Shown here piece by piece: positions 36,512-49,036 of a DNA stretch of 64,000 bases. A program made the translations under genes and the position numbers. The notes under the pieces are model-generated. The model did not search any database. It was given only the letters and a program-made list of their open reading frames with translations, and was not told where the DNA came from. The stretch spans positions 1,207,501-1,271,500 of the forward strand of contig OZ026557.1 of assembly GCA_964020155.1 (NCBI GenBank). The letters run 5' to 3'. This stretch comes from Chondrilla cf. caribensis. Lineage: Eukaryota > Porifera > Demospongiae > Chondrillida > Chondrillidae. Each line of letters starts with the position of its first letter. The first letter of the stretch is position 1.

Positions 36512-39500
36512 ATGGGTTTGTCGTCTAGCAAGAAGAAGAATTGCCGGGGGAAGCCGAAACGTTACTTTGCACGTTCTGTACCTGGTCCAATAAAAAGTAA
36601 GTTTTTTATGAGAAGTCCGTTTACTGAATGGTGCCATAATTTATACATAGACGCTCTAAACTAGCTATATTATGTAGCTAGCTAGCCAATGGTTACGTTA
36701 GTTTAGAGTGTCTATGATTAAGAGCCATCATCAATTTCTTAAATTTCCGTGTTTAATCTGCTATGTAATATTATAGATCAGCCGATAGTTTTTATGCAAT
36801 TTCAAGAGTAGCTAATTGTTATCGGTTCCGAGTATCTACGATTGATCAGGAGTTGCGTAGCTATAGCTACATTCGCATGTGCTGTTAGATATAGTTTCGT
36901 ACATGTACGTAGTTCAAGTGAAGTTACCCTACATCAGATGATATTGTTATTCAATGGTGACGTTTACAGGCATTTTATGCTTATGTTATATAGAATCACT
37001 TCTAGATGGATGTCCTGATGAAGACAAACTTTATCAGCTTGTGGGAAAGCACATTTATTCCAGTTGGTATGAATTTGCTGTGCATATTGGTGTGAGTTCA
37101 AATGTCCGTCGAGCCATCAAAAGGCAAAATCACAATGAATGCAAAGAATGCATGATGGAACTATGTGCAAAATGGCTGGAGAAGGCGAGTGGTACCGGGA
37201 AAAAGCCACGTACCTGGAATACTATCCTTAAGGCAACTGAAGAATGTGAATGTAGTGATGTAGCAGCAGAAGCTAGGAAAACATTGCTGGCAGTGGATCC
37301 CGTCAAAGTTTCCAATGGTATTATTCTTAAGTCATTAAATTATTAAAACTAATCCTATATAATATTATTATAGTATTTAATTAGTAATGATTTGAATTAT
37401 AATATGTGATTTTATCAATGGTATGCATTAAAATGCTATTGGTAAAATTATTATAATCCAATTAACCCGTATATAGTCATTTGTATCATGCATGAATAAT
37501 GTGCTTGTGTCTATACAGTGCAAGGAGCCTTTAATTTGCTTGACGACTTTGCACCAGAGTTGTGTAGCTTGCCACTTTGTGATGGGGCAAAAACTTTCTT
37601 GGATCACCATCTTATCACCGATGATGCATACCATTGGATTATGTGTCATGGCCCATGTTGCCATAGTGATCTCCAGAGGAATGAAGTTATTCTTAAAGAT
37701 GTAGCACAAAGTGTACAAGAAAATCCTGAATTTTTTGAAATTTTTTGCGATGTGCTAAAATCTGAGTTTCCAACAGCTGAGAATACTGCAAACCAAATGA
37801 GAGGTAAATTCAGTTCATGTGCATGGCAATTAATGTTCCCCTTTAAGGCAGCAGAAACAGAATTAATGCAGCCTCAATTGATTTTTTTTGACCACAGTTA
37901 ACCACATTTTGTAATATTAATAGTGTAGTGCTTGTAGAGTCACAAGCCATATAAGGTATACACGTGGGTTATATGGGACACTTATGTATTTCTGCCCAAA
38001 GCCATATTATTGGAACATGACAGGAAGTTCAAACTACACCTGAAGCCTTATACGCGTTATCTATTTAACATGTATTAAACATGCAACAAAAATTAATTCC
38101 TCTTACTAGTTACAATGCAACATATTGTGTAATCATTTATAGCAACAATTATGAGACGATGCATGTTTAATGAGACAATAATGATAAAAACAGTAAAACA
38201 ACTCAAAAAGTGCAAATGCTTTATTATAATAGCTAGTTTTCACACTGTCACATAGACTAAGTACATTGCTGACAAAAATATTCTTCTGGTATGTCCCTTC
38301 CTGTGGTCAGATTGGTGCAGTTCACATGATACCAAGTATTGCAGCCATCACAACATATCCACAGCAAGTCATCGTCACCATACATTTCATGACGTTCAGG
38401 ACACTGTTCATAGCTAGAATCACTTCCCTACAGAGAGTTATCTTTATTCTCCAACACCATTTTCTTGTTCTTGGACTGCTTCCTACCCAGTAGTTTACCT
38501 GTTGTGTGTTTTTTAATGCCTCTTCCAACTGCCGACTTTCTCACTGTTTTTTCTTCATATGTTGTTCATTATCTGTGCTGTTCTTCGCCTTTGCCTTCTT
38601 TTTCTGCTGTCTTTCTGCCTTTTTCTGCTCCTTTTCCTTTTCAACAGTTCCTTTTCTTCCTTTTTATGTTCCCTTTCCAATCTTTTTGCGTTTTCAACTG
38701 CCTCTTCTTCAGCTTTTTTCACCTGTTTTCTCTTCAGCTCCTCCAATACTTCTATGTCAGTGATAACCCGTGCCTTACTGTTGAGTGCTGTACGTTTTTT
38801 ATGTTTTGAGGGCTCAGGTTGAGGAAGAACAAGTAATTCCCTCAGGACATCTGAAGAACTGCAGCTAGACACAGTTGTGTTTGAAGGAATTGACTTCGGA
38901 GCCTGGGTAACAACGGAGCCACTGGAATTGGCTTTCCTGTTTTCTTGGCAGTTAGGCTCTGCTGTACTAGGGTGCTTAGCTTGCGAGAAGTTACGAGCTG
39001 CCTCGGGATGATTTAATTGAAGCCAAGTTACATAACTACAGTCGTATACATCATAACCTTCTTCATAGCGTGTTTGATACAGAGCTTCTTGCTCTTTTGT
39101 AAAGATCGAGGGGAGCAACTTCTCCTCAGGTTGAGAATCGGCACTGCTGGAGAGTGTGAAATCACTGCTGGAGTGGGACAGACTAGGGTTCTTCAGTCGA
39201 ACTGCCTTTGAGGGAGCAAGTTGTCGATCACTGACCTCCCCAGGATTGATTGGATAATTGCCGCATTTTCTGAATCCATGCACTCGTTATGTTTAGTGGT
39301 GTCATGGACTGTGGCCAAGCTTCTGCAACAAGTGACGCGATGACATCTGTTGTTATTACACGACCTGGGTAGGTGGTAAGGTATTTGTGACACGCTTCAG
39401 AAAAGAACGTCTCCAATGATTTGAATACTCCTACATCCAAGGGTTGCAAAATATGTGTGGTATGGGCTGAAAGACAGAGGAGATGTACATCATTGGTGCG

Positions 39501-42500
39501 AGCCAGCTCGAGAATTTCTATTGAAATATGCGATGCATGCCCATCTTCAATTAAAAGCACGGGTCTGGTGGGAGGGATATTTGCTAGAAACCATTGAAAC
39601 CATTCCATGTATATTTCATGAGTAATCCAGCCATTTTCACTGTTCTTGAACAAAGAACCTGGAATACATCCCATCTTCAGGTTATCTGGAACTGCTTTCT
39701 TCCTTGGATATATCATCATAGGTGGTAAAGCAAATCCAGTGGCAGACACACAAGACAAAATTGTGTGGTTTTTGCCCTTTTCTGCTGCTGTAACGGACCA
39801 TAGTGTTCTTCGACCAATCTCTGCAACCACCTTTCCGGGCTTATGTACGACAGAAATCCCAGTTTCATCAGCATTAAAAATTTGCATGGGTTTAGATAAA
39901 AGATAGAGGCGAGCATAGATGGCACCCAACTTAGCAAAAAATTCTTTGATAACGTCCTCATTTCCACAGAATGCCCAACAATATGAAAGGGGTTGTGGGA
40001 TGCAAAGTGTAAGACGAGGGTGTCTAGCTCAAAATCCGTCAAACCACCCACATCCTGCCATACCATCACGAAATGGATGTTCTCTGCCACATTTCTCCAC
40101 AATATTGAAGGCAAGGCACATAATGTCTTCTCTGGTCAGTCCGAAACCCATATCAACCATATTCATTATGTATCTCTCTAAGGCCTCTTCTTCTTCAAGG
40201 GTTAAAACAGTAGGAGGACCTGGCCTACAAATTGGTTTCACGGTTCCAATTACTCGTCTCCTCAAAGATTCAACCGGGACATTGTGCAGCCTTGCCGCTT
40301 CTCTGAGGCCTTTGCCTTCTTCCACATACTTAATGGCAGCAACAATGCTTTCATCGTTCCACAATCTCCTCTTCTTTCCATCTTCGGACCATGACATTTC
40401 CCTATACAATTATCAGAATGAATGTTTTTTGCGTGAGTTAATTATTCGGTAATAATCATGGTGGGTCAATCTAAGAGCATACAAAAACATCAAACAGTGT
40501 TGAACCCTACCAAAACACGTACCTGTGTATGTACACGTGTGAAATAGATCTGTAACAAATATGCTTGCAGTTGAGCTAGGTTGAAGTATGATCGCTGTTA
40601 ATTCGTGCACGAGGGTCGAGGATTCGGTTCTGCGCATGCGCATTATAATGCCTAAATTACGAAGGATTGCCGTCTTACGCGAAGCTACATTGATAGCAGG
40701 TTACTTCTTACGAGACAGGTTTATACTATGAATTGTAGAACGTTTCTTTCTAATGTCCCATAATATCGTCTGTCTCATGTTACTAGCACTTACCCTATAG
40801 GTTACTTGCATGAAGAGTGTGCTATTGGTCTGAATAAATCAGGTTTACCCTATATAGTCTGGATGTACAGTTAACTATACATGGCCATCTATCTCATGTA
40901 CTTTCCAACAATCCCAAGTATACTCCATACAAATTTTGGTACTTACATAAGATTGTTATATAAGTGCATGAATCCTAAGGAAGATGGTACATGAGATCAT
41001 TCATATAAAACCTGGAAATAATGTATACCAGGAATATCTTTGTTAAACTTTGTATATGTTTGGTCAGATGACTGCACGTAATCTCTATTTGATATATGGT
41101 GTTATCGCTTCACTGTTCAAGTGGTCAGGGAATTGAATGACACATGCAGCCTGAAAATGAATTTTGTTTTGAGTTTTGTGTGGTATATGCATAAATTAAT
41201 GCAAATTTGCATAATTATGCATACATTCCATTTTTATAATGTTGTGCAGAGTATTATTTGTGGACCAAGTCTTCAGCTGCTGTCGAAGGTGATGAGCTCC
41301 AGGTGGAGGAAGCTAGTAAAATTGTTTTCCCAGCAAATCTCAAAAGTATGTATGTCACAAATGATGCATTAAGGTTTTTTAATAAATCAGATCTTTTTTT
41401 CAATATTACTCTATTGCATTCAAGTTTTTCATTCCATTCCTGCTTTAGCATTATATTATGATCATGTAATATTCTCTGCATATTTTCCGCTTTTCATAGG
41501 AATGTGTGGGAAATATTTTGGGTGCCTATTCCAGTCGACTCTTGCCATTGCCTTTCTGGTATTGGCTTGGATTTCCTTCTCAACAAGTCATTCTCATGTT
41601 CATACTGAGCATCTTCCTCAGATACCACCTTATTTTACTGGGAGAGAAGCAGAAGTGAATCTGGTACTGAAGCATGTTCGAAATGATGTTAATGTTATTT
41701 CAATCACGGGGGGACCAGGATACGGGAAGTCAAGCCTTGCAATTGTAAGTATACATAGACTCTTGGAGGCTAATTTCCCTGCAGCAGTGAATCACATTTC
41801 ATTGAGAGGAATTGATAGTATTGATGATTTTACAACTACGTTTCTTCGCTCATTGTCTAATGACCCTACATACACATCCACGAGTAAAAGAGAACAATTG
41901 TTGTCTTGGGCAAAGAAAGTGAATGACAAACATATTCTAATTCTTGACAATGCTGATGAGCTAACTTTAAAAGCAAGTGCTGTGAGAGATAATTTCATGT
42001 TGTTACTGAAGGATTTTATTGATAGTACCTCTTTAGTTCAGTTTCTTGTAACAACCCAATACCGTTGTCAATATCCTGTAAATTTTGAAGAAATACACTT
42101 GAGTCCCATTAATGCATCTTCAACAGTAAGCCTACTCCAGAAATTAATGTTTTCTGGTAATGATCATTCAGATTTGAGTGAGCAGGAAGTACATCAGCTT
42201 GGACTCATTGCAAACTTGACTGACGGTATACCATTGGCTGGGAAAGTGGTCGGCTTGCTTTTGAAATCAGGTGCTTTGTCTCTTTCGGACGTAGTGGAGG
42301 GTTTGTCTTCTCATCCAATGCATACATTGAGTAGGGAGAGCTTTAGTGCTGAGGAACGGCTTAATCACTGTTTCAACTTATCATACACATACTTGCTACC
42401 AGTACAAAAACAATGCTTTGTGTATGCATCTAGATTTCCAGGCTCCTTTAACCATAAAGCACGAGATGCTGTCATCACAAAATTAACTGCAAACAAACAC

Positions 42501-44705
42501 TGCCTTGGACAACTAATTGATCGATCGCTTGTGGAATATAATGTGGCAGTTAAGCGCTACTCAGTGCATTCTCTTTTGCAGCATTTTGCTACTGAATCTG
42601 TGAGGGATAGCTTTAAATCGCAAGAGTTTAATAAACTCTTTGTTGAACACTTTATCACAGACTTACGTAAGCTGATTATGCAATCCCGTCTATCAGGCAA
42701 TGTGACTGACCTTTCTTACTTCATTGTTGAGGATCATCTGAATTATTTGCAATCCTTCAAATATATGTCCAGAATCCAGTCTGTTTTGACTCCTATTGAT
42801 CTTTTATTCTTTGCGGATGAATCTTTCCTTGTCATTGAGTCAAGGTTTCCTGGAGACGTTCTCTTGAACATGTGGGAGATCACGCTAAATCTAAGTTGCA
42901 GCAATGATACTGTTTCATTATGCCTTGATTGCCCCAGAAGTATGGCACCAAATTTTCTTCGGTTCAGTGTCAATTTTGCTAATCTTTTCCGCTTTAATAA
43001 TAACAGTATATCCCAGGCAAGAGACATTTTACATTTTGCAGATGGGTGTATTGAAAGGAAGAACAACTTTGTAGTCCGTGCCAAGACCCATGCTATGGTA
43101 ATGCACATAAAACCCCTATGTAATGCTAAACATCGATTAGACTACATGACATTTTTGTATGCTAAAAGGGATATCGCTGTACGATTTGGCAATGAAAGTG
43201 AGGCTGAAGCTATTTCAAGTATTTTAGAAGCTTGTACTAGGGTGGATTACAAACTACCACATGACCCTATCGATTTTATGGATGATGAGCAAAAGTGTGT
43301 TGATGGAGTCAAGTATTTGCGAAAAAGTGTACATGAAATGCTGGCTAAATCTAGAACTGAATTCGAATTTTGTTATGTGGTACAATTTGTAAGACTTGTT
43401 AATCGTTGTTCTGATCTTGCCACAGCAAGAGCTGAGGTGTATGAACTACAGCAGCTCATGTATGGATCACAAAAAGAGCTGGATTCTTTTGAATCAGATC
43501 TCAAGTCTTTGAGATATTGCACTGAGGGTTTTCCGATCTGTCATCTATTTAGTTTTCTTCAAGACAATTATAGTGAAGTGGAGTGTTTATTACAAGGAAT
43601 CAAAAAGATTAATGATAAATTGGTGACATTGTGTTCTCTAGAAGATGACAGACTTAAAATTGAGTTTTTATTTTTCCTCCATTTTCGATTGGCCAATTTG
43701 TACTCTACAATTCTGAAGGACTATACTGCAGCAAAAGAGCACGCTAAAATTGCATATGGCATCAGTAAAGAAATAGCAATAGTAGTAGTTAAGCATGAAT
43801 TTTTATTCAAGGCCGCTTTTCGTTTGGCAGATATCCTTTATGCCAGTGATTTGAAAGGTGCTGTTTTGCTCTATCAGGAGGCTTTGGATCACTTACCTTT
43901 TGTGACAAAGAACTTTGTGAATGATTTTGATCGTTTTCATTGGCGTCTCAGTATTGAACAAAATGTACTAGACATTCTAATTAAAACCAAACAATTCAAT
44001 CTTGCTTTCCAGCATTATGGACAGTGGGCAAAAACTAGCGCTCAAGACATGACATCAAAATTTGTGCTCATTGTAAAAGGTGTGTGTCGTCATCCCCTTT
44101 TTATATTCAGTAAATCAAATAGAGAAAGTAGTGTTGCCATAAAAGACAATTCCTTCCACTCATTGGCAGATTTGCCAATTACTTTTCTGAATTTCAAGCT
44201 TTTTAGTTTTTCCACGTTTTGGTATTATGCTCAATGGTTTTTAGATTTTCTTGTTGTTTTTTTTCCCATAATAACTGCATTGTTGGGACCTCCATTATGT
44301 ACTTATTTATGCTCAATGATATGTTTCAACTCCACATGTTTTTGTCATATTGCATCTGATTCAGTGTCTTCTGGACAAGTCTGTCCTGGTGTAGTACTCA
44401 AGGGAGTAATATACATCATTTTCTCTTTTCATTACTTTTTGTATAATGCAATAGTGAAGGGATTACTTCAGATACCAAAAACATTTACTGTACCACGCAA
44501 ACTGATGGAGAATTCTACATGGTACCGCTATGTTTTTTTATTCAACTTTCTTTTTATGTTACCTTTTGCATATTGTGCTTTCTTATTTTTTTTCATTGTG
44601 GGCTTCAGCACTGCTGCAATATATAGCACTAATGAAAGCAATCACATTAAATTATCTATGACTATAGATGACACTGAATATTCCCAGTATGTAAATGTAT
44701 GTTGA
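36512..44705 (+). CDS. Gene G: Death domain - CARD-like - TM - NB-ARC-type ATPase - TPR-like - multi-TM protein
   Basis: Exons are 36512-36596, 36994-37317, 37519-37803, 41250-41345 and 41500-44705. All junctions are phase 1, giving 1332 codons with the stop. Exon 1 begins MGLSSSKKKNCRG, which fits an N-myristoylation signal with a basic patch. Exon 2 is a Death domain (YSSWYEFAVHIG, RTWNTILKA). Exon 3 looks like a CARD-type death fold (KTFLDHHLITDDAYHWI, then FFEIFCDVL). The last exon has a hydrophobic segment (about 272-291), P-loop GGPGYGKS (334-341), Walker B HILILDNAD (408-416), TTQY (448-451), GIPLA (506-510) and VHS at the MHD position (619-621). Helical repeats follow, then three or more hydrophobic segments including FHYFLYNAI. 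It is distant from the other genes but has the same plan and is probably an older member. Intron 3 holds a dead transposase. Confidence 0.78.
36648..36716. repeat. Short palindrome in intron 1 of gene G
   Basis: CATAGACGCTCTAAACTA on the left and TAGTTTAGAGTGTCTATG on the right form a hairpin. The same arms occur inside the foldback element near 27911-27951, which marks a shared small transposable-element family. Confidence 0.7.
38555..40409 (-). pseudogene. Decayed pogo/Tigger-like (CENP-B/DDE_1) transposase
   Basis: Read on the - strand from 40395, the N-terminus has a psq-type helix-turn-helix (AAIKYVEEGKGLREAARLHN, VPVESLRRRV) followed by a CENP-B-type DNA-binding region. The DDE_1 catalytic core shows NADETG (first D, about 39870), LIEDGHASH (second D, about 39555) and LDVGVFKS (third D, about 39440). 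A TGA stop splits the frame at about 40026-40028 (after GWFDGF; the frame continues ARHPRL). A one-base shift near 39285 moves the tail (GFRKCGNYPINP, then a lysine-rich end) into another frame. It is therefore inactive. It lies antisense in intron 3 of gene G. Terminal inverted repeats were not found by eye. Confidence 0.85.
40410..41249. other. Rest of gene G intron 3, with an NRF1-type palindrome
   Basis: TGCGCATGCGCA at 40631-40642 lies about 240 bp upstream of the dead transposase start and may be its promoter. The rest has no recognised gene, and the acceptor TTGTGCAG ends at 41249. Confidence 0.5.
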
Positions 44706-45600
44706 GTGAATTGAGTATTATAATTTTGTAATTTTGAATTCATTTGTTTGAATTGTAACAAACATATCTGCATGTTATTCATAATAATATTGTTGTGTGT
44801 TATTGTAAATAATACTTATAGTAATAATAATAATAATAACCATTACTATTATTACTATTATTTATTCACTATTTTTATTATTGTTGTTGTTAATGTTGTC
44901 ATTATTGTTATTAGCTGTGTATATATATATAGTTCCCTATACTTCTTCCATTTTCTCATTATTATTATTATCTCTTAATAATATAATTATTTTATTTAAT
45001 TGTAAATATGTGTTTAATAATTATTGTAGTTATATCATTACGTATCATTATTTTATATCACCATCTACACATTACAATATTAATAATAATAATATCTGTG
45101 GTGCAGTAATAATAATACACACTTAAATAATAGCTATATAGTATAATAAATATACCATTTTTATTATTAGTAGTAAATAGTTGTAGTTTTAGTATTAATG
45201 ATTATACTTATATAATATAATAATAATATATATTTTATTATTAGGTATACAATATCAACATTCACTTGATTCCCTATAATAGTATAGTATATTATATGCG
45301 TATATATAGTGACTATATAGATTATGGCTATATATATCATTTATTATAAATAAATTATTATGTACTATGCATTAAGCTATAATAATTTTACTTTTAAATT
45401 ATTAGAGGCAAGGATGCAGATCTAGTTTTTTTAATAATATACTCTATATATAATGTCTACTTCGTCGTAGTGATATCCATTGCATATAATGTATAATAAT
45501 ACAATAATTCCTTTAGTATAATATTATTATACTAATATGCATGTTTATACACATACAGCTTTATTGATTATACTAATTCCTCTCACATATCAGGGTATCA
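44706..45600. other. AT-rich low-complexity region
   Basis: Dominated by AATAAT and ATTATT trinucleotide-like runs. Open frames here are low-complexity artefacts. It provides many possible polyadenylation signals for gene G. Confidence 0.7.
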
Positions 45601-45837
45601 GGGGGGTAACTTATTTAGACTGGGGACCCTTTAGCCATTGGCTATTCTGACAGGCACCCAGGAGTACAGGCGAATACAAAGACAAAGATAAAAAGGAAAC
45701 ATAAAATAGAAATTAATAAGGATTGATATGTATAATGTAAAATTGTAAAATTCAGTACGTAATTTGTTAATTTATATAAATTTAGAGAATAATAGTAGCA
45801 AGCACATGAGAATCATAAAGGGAGTTATAATACAGAA

Positions 45838-46010
45838 TAGAAAAGGTCAGCACACTTTCTTGAGAATTCATTGAAGTTTTGAGTTTCTCTGATGGCACTT
45901 GGAAGTGATCTCCACAGATCTAGAGATGCACCTGCGAAGCTGAATGCTTTCTGTCCAAAGGACGTAGTACAGAAGGCATTTAGCTTCAGTTTCATCTTCT
46001 GTTGAAAATC
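45838..46010 (-). pseudogene. LINE-type reverse transcriptase C-terminal fragment
   Basis: The - strand reads ...TSFGQKAFSFAGASLDLW... followed by RSLPSAIRETQNFNEF. This is the 'G-x-x-x-FS ... LW-x-x-LP-x-x-IR' signature that ends many non-LTR retrotransposon ORF2 proteins. Only the tail remains. Confidence 0.7.
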
Positions 46011-47360
46011 CCAAAGTAAAGCATATTTGGGGTAGTGTACAGTGATGTAGTATACCTTTTGGGTGTTGGTATGTTGTAATGAAGCATTGTATCATAAAAA
46101 AATGATACGATATTGTGGAAAAAGTGGATAAATTCTTTTAGGACCGACACTATTCCACAATACTCCTGTTACCTTCTTGCCTTAGGCTAGTAGTACCGTA
46201 TAGTAGTGGATATGGAGCGATGTACCACGTCAGTATCATTGGTGGTGCACTAGGTTCAATGTGTGGCCACCTGTCCTGGGAAACCAGTAAAGTGTTGGAT
46301 AAATATGGAGAAGAGACACAGAATTGAGATTAAGTGCAGTACAACTTGCTTGGGAAGTAGTAAGTCTTGAAAATAAACCACCAAATCAGCACTCCTTAAG
46401 AAATGAGCTACTACTTGTATCAACACAGATTCACATACATACGGATGTAATTTTGCATTGGTACATACATACGTGTGCTGTAGTAACTGAAGAAGGTGTG
46501 TCTACGGTTGTACTAATGTAACAACCGGTAATAATGCTCCTAAAAGACAAGATTCTAATTAGGCATGTTGTGCTGTAGTAAGATCCCACAGCAGGTGCTG
46601 CTGAAAGGGGAGGGGTTAGCCAGGTGCCCGACCCTTTATCAACCATACTCGCATTTGTCCCAATTTTCTCCAATGAAAAGTGTTTTATTTCCAGAAATCG
46701 GGGACCACCTTTGCTTAATTCAACTCATGTACGTATACGTATGTACTAACATACACACCAGTACTGTAAATATATGTGTAGGTACACTGTATGTATATAG
46801 TAGAATTTCCATATTATTACAAACCTCTGAACAAAGGAACTTTTCTATTAAGGACACCATTCTGTATCCCAATGTAGTATATTGTACGGTATTCAATTAC
46901 CTCTGATCTGAGGAAAACCTCTGCAATAACATACAGTACATAAATTAAGGTCTCAAAGTATCCTTACTAGAGAGTTTCCACTGTGTTCATTCATGCATAC
47001 GTATATATGTACGCATATATGCACATGTATGCTGTATGCATTGTGGATATTCATTGTATTGTATAGGCTGTGGAAGACCTACTCTCAACTGAGGGAGATA
47101 CGTATATGTACGTATTTACGTTTATTAGTAATATGTATGTACGTATTTGAGTATCCTTACCTTCTTCTGTGAGTGGTGTGATTATGTGTGTGTTGGTCCA
47201 CATGATATGTGGCCATGGAGCTGTGATTGAAATAATAATTGAACTGGGAGCTTGCATTACTGATACACATGCATGTATAATAGCTATAGAGGTTGAATTT
47301 TGACTGATTTCTACAAAAATGATATAATTTTATATTATTATTTATAAATGCCTTTACTAG
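46011..47360. other. Intergenic before gene H
   Basis: No exon could be supported. The last 200 bp (47180-47360) are collinear with 49370-49527 before gene I, so H and I arose by local duplication. The first exon of H was not found. Confidence 0.5.
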
Positions 47361-47818
47361 ATGATGCTATATTGGAGACTAAACCTTCAGTGAGTGAACC
47401 GATCACTCGGGTAGGAGGACATGTCTTCCACAAGTGGAAGGAGTTTGGAGATCATCTCCACATTCAGCCTAGTCCGATAGAGGCTGTACATTAGGAAGAG
47501 CTAGGCAGATGTGAGAGTGTATTTAGATCTTTGTGTTCAAAGTGGTTGGAGGAAGACAGCAACCCACTCACAGGAGACAGACCGAGAACATGGAGGACTG
47601 TACTGGATGCAGTTAGGAAGTCCAGGGAGGTTGGTGCTGTAGAAGATAGAGACAGGAGTTTGATATTATATCCAACTTCTCCACCTTCATGGTACAATTT
47701 CACTTTCTTAAACAGAAGGACATGTGCATATCTACTGAATGCCATTTGGAATGTTTTTTTTTCTTGGGCAATTTTTATTATTATTACATATGTTATAGAT
47801 TTTTTTATGAAAGTTTAA
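47361..47818 (+). pseudogene. Gene H: broken Death-domain gene with hydrophobic tail
   Basis: The Death-domain exon starts after the acceptor CTTTACTAG. An in-frame TAG at 47492-47494 replaces the lysine codon AAG in the conserved EAVHKEEL stretch, and a conserved leucine is proline (GAACCG). The frame then reopens through the RTWRTVLDA helix into a hydrophobic tail (NVFFSWAIFIIITYVIDFF) and stops at 47818. It resembles gene D in lacking an ATPase exon. A possible acceptor (TTAAACAG near 47716) could give another tail. It is most likely a pseudogene unless the stop is bypassed by splicing. Confidence 0.7.
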
Positions 47819-49036
47819 TGAGTGTCGTAAAAACAATCCACTTTATCAAGCAGCCTATTATGTCATAATAGTATCAATACAGCTGTTTACTGCAAATCAG
47901 TGCAGATTATAGAGTAAATAATATAATACACATGCAGGACTATAATCAATACAGGAATATACAATGTCATAGTATCATTTAATATCGTTAATCATCCCAT
48001 GATCATTATAAGGTTATCATTGTGACATCATATTGCACACGTACCACACTGGATAACAGTTTAAAGTCAATCCCTTTTACAGGTGTATGATCATGCAAGA
48101 TGTATATATATTCAACAGAATATTATAGCACTAACAATGTCTTAGATCTATAGCTAGTAATATAACAGTCTTATAAAATTAGGTCAGCTGGCTGGACTAG
48201 CTATATATGTACATACAGTAATTAGCTAGTGTTTAGTTGAGTAAAATTCGATAATTAATTTTAATGTTCCTTTAATATAATAATTATAATATATACATAC
48301 ATATTATTTATATACTTGGAGCTTAAGGCTTCTCAGCACACATGCAGCTTACACCTACACACCCTCACACACGTGCATACAAACCGCAATCTGCAGCTGT
48401 TTACTGAGTACCTTTTAATTGCATTGTCTCACAACACATTGGATGTCAGCTGTTACACCATAGATATTATGTCAATCTCTTCAATTAACGTAATTACAGT
48501 GTCATCCTGTGATGTTTGTAAATATCCCACGCCCCCTCCCATACATGTCCGCACACATCATATTACCAGCAGAAGAAATTTACTGTTTGAGCCATAAAGA
48601 ATAGAAGACAATTACAATGTAATCCATTACACTATAAATGACATTGTGTTATGAAACTCTTGTCTGCTATCATTATGATGCATGTTATATTCTATAACAT
48701 TAAAGCAAGGCCTGGGATAGAGGTATCAGTTTTTATTATTACTACTATTTAACCGTTCATGATTAGTTGTGGTGGTCCCCGCGGCCCATTAATAACCTTC
48801 TAATTAAGTTTACGGTACAGCCTTATAATAGGGATTATGTTAACCATGCATGTTTGAACCTATACAGCAGTAGTAACACTCGAGCAGAAAAGAGTTCGAA
48901 ATTTCAAGCACGAATAGTCAACACAGTGATTCCACCTAGTGAGTGTCTTATTCTCTGTCAATACCGTGATGGTTCAACGAAAGAAGAAAACCCTGCTATC
49001 AATGGAAGGCGTGGCTCAATAAATAGCCTGCGTTCT
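47819..49036. other. Intergenic H-I, duplicated from the gene A 3' flank
   Basis: No exon is seen. About 48120-48960 matches 3130-3960. GGAAGGCGTGGCTCAATAAA at about 49004 is the GGCGTGG promoter element, placed just before the candidate exon 1 of gene I. No kB palindrome accompanies it. Confidence 0.5.

Noticed and set aside
38465..38822. Hydrophobic open frames on the + strand
   Set aside because: They are the antisense of the lysine-rich tail of the - strand transposase (AAG read as CTT).
39919..40452. 177-codon + strand open frame
   Set aside because: A shadow of the transposase on the opposite strand.
44748..45126. Asn/Tyr/Ile-rich open frames
   Set aside because: AT-rich trinucleotide low-complexity sequence after the gene G stop.
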